NCBI GenBank assembly: GCA_028554755.1
Contig: JAPTOF010000031.1
Span: 186,001 to 250,000, forward strand
Length of the DNA: 64,000 nt
Direction of reading: 5' to 3'
Source of the DNA: Cordia subcordata
Taxonomy: Eukaryota > Streptophyta > Magnoliopsida > Boraginales > Cordiaceae
How positions within the stretch are numbered: the first letter of the stretch is position 1; every line of letters starts with the position of its first letter. A model generated the notes under the pieces. The model was not told the origin of the DNA. It saw nothing but the letters and a program-made list of their open reading frames with translations, and did no database searches. This document shows positions 33,619-43,100 of the stretch, one piece after another. The position numbers were made by a program, and so were the translations under genes.

Positions 33619-33947
33619 AGCTCTTCCATCAATTTGGACTAACATCAATCTATATAAAAAAAAAAATTGTGGGTTTACAACAAAATTTGTAAGTCTAGAA
33701 CAAAAATTTGTAGGATTTTTTAGAAAAATTTGTAACATTAGTTCATAAAAAAAATTTGTAGGTCTAAAACAAAAATTCATTGGTCCATAAAAAAATTTGT
33801 AGGTCTAAAACAAAAAATTTATAGCACTACAAATTTTCTAAAGAGTCCAATGAATTTTTATTTTTATTTTGTAGTCTTACAAATTTTTGTAATAAACCTA
33901 AAAAATGTTTTTTCAGACTGATGTTAATCCAAACTGATGGAAGAGCT
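33619..33947. mobile_element. palindromic MITE (foldback), ~330 bp
   Basis: The left end AGCTCTTCCATCAATTTGG, then ACTAACATCAATCT, is the inverse of the right end AGACTGATGTTAATCC, then AAACTGATGGAAGAGCT, with few mismatches. The arms continue inward as AAATTTGTARGTCTARAACA and its inverse, so nearly the whole element folds into one hairpin. Short copies of AAAATTTGTAGGTCTAAAAC repeat within the left arm. No coding capacity; target duplication not clear. Confidence 0.65.
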
Positions 33948-34129
33948 ATCCATTATATTATTTGAATTCTAGTTGCATTAATAACTTCATTTATCTAATT
34001 TAACTTCTTAATCCTAATTCTAACTCTATCAACCTACGTAGTTCTATTCTTGTTACTAACTTTACTTCTTAATCTTTATTCTAATGACACTTAAGTTAGT
34101 TAAATCTAGTGTATTTGTCAACCTACTTG

Positions 34130-34335
34130 CTTTGATGGTTGTTGGGTTTGTGGGGTGGCAGTACACTTGGTTGAATGGTAGAATGTTTTAGAGGCTAGAC
34201 ATGTCGGTGGTTAATATGAAGTGAGGAGATTTATTTGATAATATGAAGATTGAGCACGTGGTTGAAATGGCGCAGATGATGCCCTTTGACTCATGTTGTG
34301 TGTGCAAGAAGGTTCTAGTGGGCCAAGTTTATTTC
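34130..34335 (+). pseudogene. LINE endonuclease-like fragment, left part
   Basis: Translates as WQYTWLNGRMF.RLD and KIEHVVEMAQMMPFDS, resembling the C-terminal part of the AP-like endonuclease of plant L1 LINEs (pattern FTW.N...RLDR.L). It is cut at 34335 by a copia element, and the reading resumes after 39228. Confidence 0.5.
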
Positions 34336-34668
34336 TGTTGAATGTGGCCCGTATTCTTGGGCAACAAGAATAGCAGATTTCCTTATTAGCATATTACCTT
34401 ATTCGCTTGTTACCTTTTGTAGCACATAATTAATTAGTTACCTTTTCTGCTTAATAGGTTTAGGAAACCTTTGCACTATAAATATGTGGCAATACTCATT
34501 ATGTTATGTGTGAGAGAGAAACCAAAGTGAGAGCCTTGTAGCATTCATGATCAGTAATAGAATTATTCTCTGCTGCCCATGGACGTAGGCTTCAAAGCCG
34601 AACCACGTAATTTCTTGTGTCCGTTATTTCTTCTCGTATTCTTTGTGTTTGCATGTTTTTTCCCAACA
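34336..34668 (+). repeat. 5' LTR, copia at 34336
   Basis: 333 bp, TG...CA ends. TATA-like TATAAATAT at 34477-34485 is a promoter candidate, with GTGTGAGAGAGAAACCAAAG downstream in the presumed R/U5 region. Confidence 0.9.
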
Positions 34669-34671
34669 AAC

Positions 34672-34683
34672 TGGTATCAGAGC
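34672..34683 (+). promoter_or_regulatory. primer binding site, initiator-Met tRNA
   Basis: TGGTATCAGAGC, the standard plant copia primer site complementary to the 3' end of initiator tRNA-Met, three bases after the LTR. Confidence 0.9.
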
Positions 34684-35223
34684 TTAGGTATTAATCCGCT
34701 GCTTGAGGGAAAAAGGAAAAATCAAAACTCACTGTGAAACCAAAATTTCTCAAAACCAAACGGTGCCTAACCAAACAAAAGTCTTTGTTCGGCGAGAAGT
34801 GCTCCGGTGCTGTCTACGTTGAGCGTTGGTGGCTGGAGTGAAAGCTTGCGTCGGCGGGTCGTGGTTAGTGTTTGGATTTGAAGAACAAGCGAAGAAGATA
34901 GAGTTCGCGTGCTCTTGAGGTTGGTTTTGGGTATTCAGGTATTTTTTTTTTTTGGAGTTGGTTCAAGTTTGTAAAGAAGGTTTAGGGTTTGTAGGCTTTG
35001 GGTCTTGAGGTTTTATTTGGATCGAGCCTGGGTAGTGGCCTTGTCCAATTTTGGCTAGGTCTTGGGTCTTGAGTTAATTAATTTTTTGTTAGGCTTGGGT
35101 TCTAGGCCAGAAAAATAATAAATTTCTTTTCTGAGTTTGGGCTTAGTTTAGGCCAAAAGAATTAAAAAAGAAATTTTTATTTGGGCTTAGATTTAGTCCT
35201 GAAACAAAAAAAAAAAGAGACCA

Positions 35224-35455
35224 GTTGACCTGTTTGACCAGGGTTTGACCGGGGTTGACTTTGACCGTTGACCATTAACCGAGGGTTGACCGCGTTTGAC
35301 CAGAGCCTTAACCCACGTTTTTCGACGTGCTGAGTCCGTTTTTGGGCTCTGTTTTTCCAAATTCTGCTCTGAAGTACGTGTTTAGGGACAGTGTTGACTT
35401 TGACCAACAGGTTTGACTTTGACCGGTGTTGACCAAAGTTGACCGGGGGTGTTCC
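35224..35455 (+). promoter_or_regulatory. duplicated cluster of 14 TTGACY (W-box-type) motifs
   Basis: Eight TTGACC/TTGACT motifs occur in about 35224-35302 and six more in 35393-35450, all on the plus strand. The cluster and the ~66 bp after it are a tandem duplication (CGACGTGCTGAGTCCG near 35323 and CAACGTACTGAATCCG near 35464). TTGACY is the core bound by plant WRKY factors. The cluster lies in the untranslated leader between primer site and GAG; an effect on transcription is inference. Confidence 0.6.
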
Positions 35456-35539
35456 TAAGGTTTTTCAACGTACTGAATCCGTTGTTGTGGTCCATTGAGC
35501 CAAATTCCATCCTGAAGTGCGAGTTTTGTGCAAACGAAG

Positions 35540-36454
35540 ATGTCTTCCACAGGTGGAAAGTTTGAAATCGAGAAGTTTGACGGGAGAATGAGTTTCAGTC
35601 TTTGGAGGATCAGATTCAAGGCATTTATGACAATACAGGGACTTTGGAAAGTCATTGAAGGCGTGATCCCAGAAAAGACAGAACTAGCAGCGAGAGAAGA
35701 ACTCGAAGCGAAAGCCTTGAGTGCAATACATATGTCTGTGACAAATAAAGTATTGCTGGAGATTACTGAGAAGACGACAGCAGTTGAGGCTTGGAATACT
35801 TTGGTGGAATTGTATGCATCTAAATCTCTTACCAATCGCCTCTACTTGAAGAAGCGATTGTATCATCTTAGAATGAAAGAAGGTACGTCACTAAAACAAC
35901 ACCTTGATGAGTTTACCTCTTGCTTTATTACTTTGAAGGATGTGGGTGTTAAAATTGATGACGAAGATCAAGCTATGATCGTATTATGCTCCTTACCGCC
36001 TTCATATATGAACTTTGTGGACACTATGTTATACGGGAGGGATAAAATTACTTTTGAAGATGTGATTACTTCATTAAAATCGAAAGATCTTCAAACACAT
36101 ATTCCGGGACATAGGGAAGAAGTTCATGGGGAAGGTTTAGTGAGTAGAGGGAGATCGGAGAATAGAGGTGGATCTTCGGATAGAAAGAAAACCAAGTCAA
36201 GGTCAAAATCAAGGGCAAGGAAGCTATGCTGTTTCGAGTGTGGCGAAAAGGGTCACATTAAGAAAGAATGTCCAAGACTGAGAAAAGGAAAGAAAAAGGT
36301 GGAGAATTCAACTAATGTGGTGGAAAGTGCTGACAGTGATGGAGATAACTCGAGTAGTACCGAGGAAGTTTTGACTGTGAGTGGATCGCAGTGGCAAAAT
36401 CAATGGATTCTTGATACTGGTGCAACGTTCCATATGTGTCCTAGGCGCGACTAG
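35540..36454 (+). pseudogene. copia GAG, zinc knuckle and protease start
   Basis: Best start is MSSTGGKFEIEKFDGRMSF at 35540. The UBN2 GAG core includes FSLWRIRFKAFMTIQGLWK, EAWNTLVELYASKSLTNRLY and LPPSYMNFVDTMLYG. A basic Ser/Arg/Lys linker precedes the CCHC knuckle CFECGEKGHIKKEC. The protease active site WILDTGATFHMCPRRD is followed at once by TAG where Trp is usual, so the stop is probably TGG to TAG. GAG itself is intact and could still be made. Confidence 0.85.
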
Positions 36455-36528
36455 TTCTCTTCTTATTCCAAAAGAGAAAGGAAAGTCTTTCTAGGCAATG
36501 ATCTTTCGTTAAAGGTGGAGGGAATGGG

Positions 36529-37113
36529 TTGGAATATTGCAACAAAGAGTTTGATGAGTTCTGCAAGAAACATGGCATTGTGAGACACCGCACATGTGTA
36601 GGGACACCACAACAGAATGGAGTTGCAGAACGCATGAATAGAACTCTGGTGGAGAGAGCTCGTTGTATGCTCTCCCAATCTGGTTTTAGTCAAGACTTTT
36701 GGGCTGAAGCCGTCAATACGGCATGCTACTTGGTGAATAGGTCCCCATCCAAAGCTATTGAATTGAAAACTCCTTTTGAGTTATGGTCTGGTAAGCCTGC
36801 TGACTACTCTCGATTGAGGGTGTTCGGTTGCCCTGCATACGCTCACGTGAAGGATGGCAAGTTGGAGCCGAGGGCAAAGAAATGCATATTTCTAGGCTAT
36901 GCGTCCGAGAGGAAAGGTTACAGGTTGTGGTGCATAGATCCAAAGTCTCCAGGTTTCCTCATCAGCAGGGATGTCACGTTCAATGAGTCTGCTTTGTTAG
37001 ACCAAGAAAAGGAGAAAGCGGTAGCTGATTTAGACCACGGTGTCAAAGAAGCGGTGGAGGTATTTTACGATGTACCAAATGTTCCATCTAGCAATAGTAG
37101 CGATCAAATTTAG
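36529..37113 (+). pseudogene. copia integrase, C-terminal half
   Basis: Begins GLEYCNKEFDEFCKKHGIVR, then the last catalytic Glu in GTPQQNGVAERMNRTLVERA, followed by FWAEAVNTACYLVNRSPSKA, LRVFGCPAYAHV and KCIFLGYASERKGYRLW. The HHCC finger and the two catalytic Asp residues are missing: sequence jumps from protease to integrase near 36525 at a short GGAATGGGTTGGAAT overlap. The integrase is therefore dead. Confidence 0.85.
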
Positions 37114-37156
37114 CCGACTCAACCAACCGAGGCACATGATCAAAATATGCTGAACA

Positions 37157-37876
37157 ATGTATACATTGCCATCGGGCGAAAGGAGACAGATTAGAGAGCC
37201 TCAAAGGTATGGATACGCTGATCTTGTTGCTTATGCTTTGACTGTTGCCGAAACAATTGAAGGACATGAGCCGAATTTATACAAAGAGGCCATATCTGGG
37301 AAAGATTCTGCTCAGTGGGTGGGTGCCATGAGTGAGGAGATTGAGTCTCTTCATAAGAATCAAACATGGGAGCTTGTTGAATTGCCTAAGGGACAGCGAG
37401 TTGTCGGTTGCAAATGGGTTTACAAGAAAAAGGAAGGTACTCCAGGGGTTGAAGGTCCTCGATACAAGGCACGGTTGGTGGAAAAAGGCTATACACAAAG
37501 GGAGGGTGTTGACTTCAACGAAGTGTTCTCTCCGGTTGTGAAGCATACTTCCATCAGGGTTTTACTTGCCTTGGTTGCTCTTCATGACTTAGAGCTTGAG
37601 TAGCTAGATGTGAAAACGGCGTTTTTGCATGGTGATCTTGAAGAGCAAATTTACATGAGTCAACCGGAGGGGTATGTAGTTCCTGGTAAGGAGAACCATG
37701 TTTGCAAACTGAAGAAATCCTTGTATGGGTTGAAGCAGTCACCTCGGCAATGGTACAAGAGATTTGACACATTCATGATAAGTGCTGGATACACAAGGAG
37801 TGCTTACGATAGCTGTGTATATCTCAAGAAGCTTCCAGATGGTTCGTTTGTGTATTTCTTTGTTGTATGTCGATGA
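37157..37876 (+). pseudogene. copia reverse transcriptase
   Basis: RT fingers and palm: GQRVVGCKWVYKKKEG, YKARLVEKGYTQREGVDFNE, then a TAG at 37601-37603 where Gln stands in relatives (ELE-stop-LDVKTAF), [40 protein letters not shown] frame change near 37858-37868 disrupts the approach to YVDDML, whose codons remain in another frame. Confidence 0.85.
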
Positions 37877-38834
37877 TATGCTTATTCTGCTAAAAGCATG
37901 TCCGCAATCAACGAATTAAAGAAGCGACTAGGTGATGAGTTTGAGATGAAGGATCCGGGAGCACAAGAAGATTCTTGGCATGGAGATTCACAGATATAGA
38001 AACGCTGGAAGCTATTCTTGTCTCAACAAAGTTATATTGAGAAGGTCTTTGGAGTGTTTCGGGATGCTTAAAGCTAAGCTGTGAGTGTGCCGCTTGTCGC
38101 TCACTTCAAATTGTCTGCAGATTTGTAACATAAAACTGAGCAGGAGGTAGATCATATGTCTCATGTTCCAAACTCGAGTGCTGTTGGTAGCTTGATGTAT
38201 GCTATGGTGTGCACTCGTCCTGATATTTCACATGCAGTTAGTGTTGTGAGCAGGTATATGGCATCACCTGGGAAAGCACACTGGGAAGCGGTGAAATGGA
38301 TAATGAGAAATTTGCGTGGCACTGCAAATGTAGGTTTGCTATTTAGCAAGATGACTGGAGATTGCGCAAGGTTGGTGGGTTATTGTGATTCAGACTTTGC
38401 AAGTGACCTTGATAAGAGAAGATCTCTGACGGGTTACGTGTTTACTCTCTCTGGATGTGCTATCAGTTGGAAAGCGACATTACAGTCTACTATGTCGACT
38501 ACTGAAGCGGAGTACATGGCAATTGCAGAAGCTGTGAAGGAGGCCATGTGGTTACAAGGCCTGGTTCGTGATCTTGGACTGCAACAAGATACAAGTACAG
38601 TCTTTTGTGATAGCCAGAGTGCAATCCATCTGACGAAGAATCAGATTATCATGAGAGGACTAAACACATTGATATCAGATATCATTTTATCAGAGATGTT
38701 GTATCACAAGGAATCATATCGGTGCAGAAGATATCTACCCATGAGAATCCAGCAGATATGATGACTAAGGTGGTTCCAGTCAGCAAGTTCAAGCATTGCT
38801 TGGACTTGGTTGCTATTTGCGGTGCGGAGCATTG
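37877..38834 (+). pseudogene. copia RT C-terminus and RNase H
   Basis: The first part (to 38155) has several stops. From 38156 the frame is open: [76 protein letters not shown] frame change near 38645 moves the end ([20 protein letters not shown]) into another frame that stops around 38835. Confidence 0.85.
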
Positions 38835-38906
38835 AGCCCTTAAGGGCAGTTGACTGCAAGGATGATGGTGTATTGACTGGAGTGAATACGTGCCAAGGTG
38901 GAGATT

Positions 38907-39223
38907 TGTTGAATGTGGCCCGTATTCTTGGGCAACAAGAATAGCAGATTTCCTTATTCGCTTGTTACCTTTTGTAGCACATAATTAATTAGTTGCCTTT
39001 TTTGCTTAATAGGTTTAGGAAACCTTTGCACTATAAATATGTGGCAATACTCATTATGTTATATGTGAGAGAGAAACCAAAGTGAGAGCCTTGTAGCATT
39101 CGTGATCAGTAATAGAATTATTCTTTGCTGCCCGTGGACTTAGGCTTCAAAGCCGAACCACGTAATTTCTTGTGTCCGTTATTTCTTCTCGTATTCTTTG
39201 TGTTTGCATGTTTTTCCCCAACA
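38907..39223 (+). repeat. 3' LTR, copia at 34336
   Basis: 317 bp. Lacks 16 bp present in the 5' LTR next to TTCCTTATT and differs by a few substitutions, among them GCCCGTGGACTTAGG for GCCCATGGACGTAGG. Confidence 0.9.
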
Positions 39224-39228
39224 ATTTC

Positions 39229-39420
39229 GTTTTCTTAATGCGTGAGTTCAGCACTATGATTTTATGCTGCATGTGAAAGCTAATTGGGAGTTGCCTACGG
39301 GAGAGACAGGCCTTAGGAGATTTTGGTCTAAGTAGCAATTCCTTAAGCAAGTTTTGCGAGTTTGGGAGTCCCCCTCTTATCATTTATCTTTCTTGTTTGG
39401 ATTTTAAATAAATTTTCTTG
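39229..39420 (+). pseudogene. LINE endonuclease-RT linker fragment, right part
   Basis: When the copia element and one ATTTC are removed, the frame continues as LFRFLNA-stop-VQHYDFMLHVKANWELP and then RRFWSK-stop-QFLKQVLRVWE. This matches the PFRFFNMW..H.DF...V...W pattern just after the endonuclease domain in plant LINEs. Two stops show decay. A (TA)n microsatellite follows at 39433-39452. Confidence 0.5.
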
Positions 39421-39534
39421 AGAGAAGTCCTCTATATATATATATATATATACTTTGTGAGTTCTAAATTGATATGGGTATGACTCACCCCGACCTGAGT
39501 AGTACAAGTCAATCATAGCTTAACTCAAAGGGGG

Positions 39535-39702
39535 TTCCAGATTATTCAAACCCAGAGACTCACCCCATGCAACTCTATGATAATCAGGGTCAGGGCCGTA
39601 GAAATCATGGTAAACCATAGCCAGCCAGCTAGAAGGATAAGTAATAAATGACCACTCTTGTAGAAATTCTATCACCTTATCCCTATCAAATCTTTGATTT
39701 GA
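39535..39702 (-). pseudogene. exon-like fragment of unrecognised gene
   Basis: On the minus strand about 55 codons read FDRDKVIEFLQEWSFITYPS, then SWLAMVYHDFYGPDPDYHR and VAWGESLGLNN, stopping at 39535-39537. Composition is protein-like, unlike the surrounding repeats, and a possible acceptor (ATCAAAG) precedes FDRDK. It is abutted at 39711 by a gypsy LTR, which probably cut it off from its gene. I do not recognise the family. Confidence 0.35.
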
Positions 39703-39710
39703 GAGTCTAT

Positions 39711-40215
39711 TGTCACACCTCAACGATGCAGCTGCCATGTTGGCAAGGATGATGAGGCACATTAGAAGGCACACATGTCACTTTCCTTTCTTAGAGCATC
39801 TAGAAGATTCTCTAGAGAAGAATGAATATGGTAGGGATTTTGAATTAATCCCAATCCCTTTGATTATGACATTATCTATTGTAATTGATTGTAAAATCCC
39901 CCTGATTGATTGGCAAAATCCCCAAATTGATATAGAATAGTCTAGAAGCTAATGTTAGCCATTAGATTGAGATGATCCTAGCCATTCATCTACAAGAAGA
40001 GATGTATAAATAGCCTAGCTTTTTATTTGTATAGAACACACAGAAAAGTTTGAGAGTAATACAAAGCTTTATTCTTTTATATCTTTATTTTTGCTGCTTT
40101 ACTACTTACTTTACCAAGTTCCTTTATTGGTTTTTAGGCTGACTTAGCCATTTTTGCTGTAGAAAAAGTGTCTACGTGCCACACACAGCGTTTGGGTTAG
40201 GCCAAGGGCGTGACA
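39711..40215 (+). repeat. 5' LTR of gypsy copy A
   Basis: 505 bp, TGTCACACCTCAACG to GGGCGTGACA, with complementary TGTCA/TGACA ends. TATA box TATAAATAG at 40005-40013. Left neighbours are TCTAT; no matching duplication exists at the far end of the composite. Confidence 0.85.
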
Positions 40216-40216
40216 A

Positions 40217-40231
40217 GTGGTTACCAGAGCC
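40217..40231 (+). promoter_or_regulatory. primer binding site of gypsy copy A
   Basis: GTGGTTACCAGAGCC one base after the LTR resembles the initiator-Met tRNA site TGGTATCAGAGC with two changes; copy B has the same variant and copy C has TGGTATCAAAGC. Confidence 0.65.
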
Positions 40232-40263
40232 AAGGTTACATGCAAGGTGTTTGAAACTTTGCG

Positions 40264-41450
40264 CCTTAAAAGGATGTCTTCTTCAGGTGTTGAGAATAGC
40301 GTTGATACTGGCAATGATGAGAAAGGATGGGAGGCCCTACCCAACCTGCAATAGCCAAAGGCAACAAGAAGGGAAAGTCTCGTGATGTGCAAGCTACCGA
40401 GGCGCATTTGACAAAAGCAGAAGACGTTGTTGCTAATTTTATGCTGAAACTTCAACAGCTTGGGTTTGACGATGAGGAGGGAGACCTATGTGAAGAACTC
40501 AAAAACCTTCAAGCTTGTCTGCAAACGGCAGACTCGGCTAAGAAAACACTAACTAAGAAAGAGACCCTTGCCGATTGGTTACAGGTTAAGATTGTTGAGT
40601 AGGATCGCAAGATGGCTGAATAAGACTAGATCCTTAAGGAGATGATGAAGGATTGGGCTATGTGTAAAGAGCCAATAGCCCGTGGCCCATCAACCTACCA
40701 TCATGCACCAAAGATAGACGTGCCAAGACCTAGTCTCTATAGTGGGAAGCGTGAAGCCAAGGAGGTAGACAACTTCTTTTAGCAGATTGAGCAGTAGTTT
40801 GACGCGATTGGACTTGTGAACGATACAAGCCATGTCAAGACACAAACACTCTATTTTTTTGAGGATGCAGCTTTATGGTGGCACATGAAACACCAAGGAC
40901 TTAAATAGGGAAACAAGGACCTACCAACTTGGGCTACGTTTAAGGAGGATGTGCATACGCAATTTTATCCAGAGAAAGCAGAATGGGATGCTCATGACAA
41001 GTTTAGAGTTCTGAAGCACACAGGGACCATCCACGACTATGTCAAAGAATATGTTTCCTTTAAACTTCAGGTACGTAATAAGCTGGATTATGACCATATG
41101 TACAACTTTGTTAAGGGTTTGCAACCTTGGACACAACAAGAAGTTAGGATGAGAAAGCCAAAAACCTTAATTGAAGTTGTTGCCATAGCCTAATCCTTAC
41201 TAGAGTTCAAGACAAGGAATGACTCCCACAACAAACCCAAGAATGACTTCAAAGGCAAAGGTGGGGAGATAAAAATTCCAAAGATCAAGAGAAGTCATCC
41301 TCTAACCAGGATGGGAAGAAAGAAAAGAAGCCCTTCAGTTGCTACTTTTGTGGAGGACCTCATGTGTAGCGGGATTGCCCCAAGAGACAAACCCTTAACC
41401 CATTGTCGGAGGAACATGAGAAGGCAACTGAGGCCCGTATGAGTTCTTTA
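40264..41450 (+). pseudogene. gypsy GAG (copy A), multiply interrupted
   Basis: Recognisable pieces: coiled-coil-like LTKAEDVVANFMLKLQQLGF, YHHAPKIDVPRPSLYSGKRE, the retrotransposon GAG core with ALWWHMKHQGLK, FKEDVHTQFYPEKAEWDA and HDYVKEYVSFKLQVRNKLDY, then a CCHC-like CYFCGGPHV. Stops interrupt it at about 40600, 40621, 40780, 40796, 40907, 41190 and 41367. Copy B keeps Trp at one of these positions (FFWQ). Confidence 0.8.
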
Positions 41451-41485
41451 CAATTGCTCAATGCTTTAAACGTCAAGCCGTCATA

Positions 41486-41830
41486 ATGACTGTGCCCAAA
41501 GGTTGCTTGATGTATATAGAAGTATTGATTCATGGCAAGTTCACCATGGCCATGTTGGATACCAAAGCTTCCCACAATTTCATGGTAAAAGATGAAACTA
41601 AGAGGTTGGGGCTTATCATCACCAAGTCCCAAAGGTCCCTCAAGACAATCAATTCTACCCCTCGACCATTGTCAGGTATAGCTAAAAATGTTTCATTAAC
41701 GCTTGGCACATGGTAGGGAAACGTGGACTTAATGATGGTACCTATGGATGAATTCAAGGTTGTCCTTGGCATTGAGTTTTTTAAATGAGCCAAGGCCATT
41801 CCTACTCCCCACCTTGAACAAATAGTAATC
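41486..41830 (+). pseudogene. gypsy aspartic protease (copy A), active site lost
   Basis: Reads GCLMYIEVLIHGKFTMAMLD, then TKASHNFMVKDETKRLGL. The catalytic triad DTG is DTK here (codon 41564-41566 AAA), whereas copy B has DTG. Followed by SLTLGTW and the post-protease VVLGIEFFK. Loss of Gly in the triad should abolish activity. Confidence 0.8.
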
Positions 41831-42154
41831 ATGGAAGAGAAGAACCCATGTATGACACCAGCTAAAGTTCAAGCAAGGCCAGAAACAAAACTCCTATCAG
41901 CCATGCAAGTTGACAGAGGTCTACAACATGGAGAGGCAACTTACTCAGCAACTATGAAGGAGGACATGGGTGAACAAGTGCCAAGAGAAGTGCCCAAGGA
42001 GATTGCCAACGTCTTTTTAGAGTTTGAAGATGTCATGCCATCCGAGTTACCAAAGAAGCCGCCACCTAGGAGAGAGGTGGACCACAAGATTGAGTTGATT
42101 CCAGGTGCCAAGCCCCCTGCCAAGACACCCTACCGAATGGCCCCTCTAAAGTTA

Positions 42155-42380
42155 GAGCCCGTTTGGATTGGCTTGCCTCAAAAGTGCTTTTTTTGATAGC
42201 TTTTGAAAAATAACTTTTTTTGAGAAGTTGAAAATTCTGGCTTCTAAAAAAAGCTGTATTTGAGCTTTTTTCAGAGTTTCAAATTTTTTGCAAACCAAAT
42301 CAAATAGTATTGAAAATTTAATATAACTTTTTTAGGAAAAAAAATACTTTTTCCTGAAAAAACCCAATCCAAATAGGCCC
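42155..42380. mobile_element. MITE with TTA target duplication (PIF/Harbinger-like), 226 bp
   Basis: Ends GAGCCCGTTTGGATTGGCTT and AACCCAATCCAAATAGGCCC are inverted repeats. The flanking trinucleotide TTA is present on both sides (42152-42154, 42381-42383), and removing the element plus one TTA restores the gypsy reading ([12 protein letters not shown]). The interior is AT-rich and partly palindromic. The TTA duplication points to the Harbinger/Tourist group; the family name is not certain. Confidence 0.8.
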
Positions 42381-42383
42381 TTA

Positions 42384-43100
42384 AAAGAGTTAAAGAAACA
42401 ACTCAAAAAGTTGCTCTATGCGGGGTTCATTCGACCCTCGAAAGCTCCATATGGCACTCCTATGTTGTTCCAAAAGAAGCAAGATGGATCACTCTACCTA
42501 CATATCGACTATCGTGCCCTCAACAAGGTAACAATAAAGGTAACAATAAAGAACAAATATCCCATTCTCTTGATAGCAGATTTGTTTGGTCAAGGAAGGC
42601 AAGGCTCTTCACCAAACTTGACCTTCGCTCGGGATACCACCAAGTGAGAATTGCTGCGGGGGACGAGCCTAAGACAACGTGTGTAACAAGGTATGGATCG
42701 TTCAAATATTTGATTATACTATTTGGTCTTACCAATTCCTTGGCAACCTTTTGTACGTTGATGAACAAAATTTTCCACCCTTACTTGGATCGGTTCGTAG
42801 TGGTCTATTTGGATGATATTGTGATATATAATCAAACTCTTGAAGAGCACGCCAAGCATCTACGCACCGTTTTCAAAGTGTTGAAGGAAAATGAACTGTA
42901 TGTGAAGAAAGAAAAGTACTCTTTCGCTTAACAAAGAGTACATTTTCTTGGCCATATCATCGAGCGTGAGAAATTGAAAATGGACGCAAAGAACATTCAG
43001 GCTATTATGATTTGGGAAGCACCAACCAAAGTAAGTGAATTACGTTCTTTCCTTTGGTTGGTGAATTACTATAAGCGGTTCATCCTTAACTACTCAAAGA
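42384..43100 (+). pseudogene. gypsy reverse transcriptase (copy A)
   Basis: RT with [54 protein letters not shown] (in a shifted frame), KTTCVTRYGSF and the catalytic FVVVYLDDIVIYNQTLEEH. A 12-bp internal duplication (GTAACAATAAAG) lies at 42527-42552, a frameshift near 42600, and stops near 42929 and 43090. Confidence 0.85.

Larger units (their letters stand above)
34336..39223 (+). mobile_element. Ty1/copia retrotransposon with internal deletion, 4.9 kb
   Basis: LTRs 34336-34668 (333 bp) and 38907-39223 (317 bp, lacking a 16-bp segment) begin TGTTGAATGTGGCCCG and end CCCAACA. The target duplication ATTTC flanks both sides (34331-34335, 39224-39228). The primer binding site TGGTATCAGAGC lies at 34672-34683; a purine tract AAGGTGGAGATT precedes the 3' LTR. 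Order: GAG, zinc knuckle, protease, integrase (core mostly deleted), reverse transcriptase, RNase H. The long leader carries a duplicated cluster of TTGACY motifs. Stops and frameshifts in protease, RT and RNase H make it inactive. It split a LINE remnant. Confidence 0.93.

Noticed and set aside
35177..35407. Minus-strand frame over the TTGACY cluster
   Set aside because: Antisense of a non-coding repeated leader; its Val/Asn/Gln pattern reflects the TTGAC repeats.
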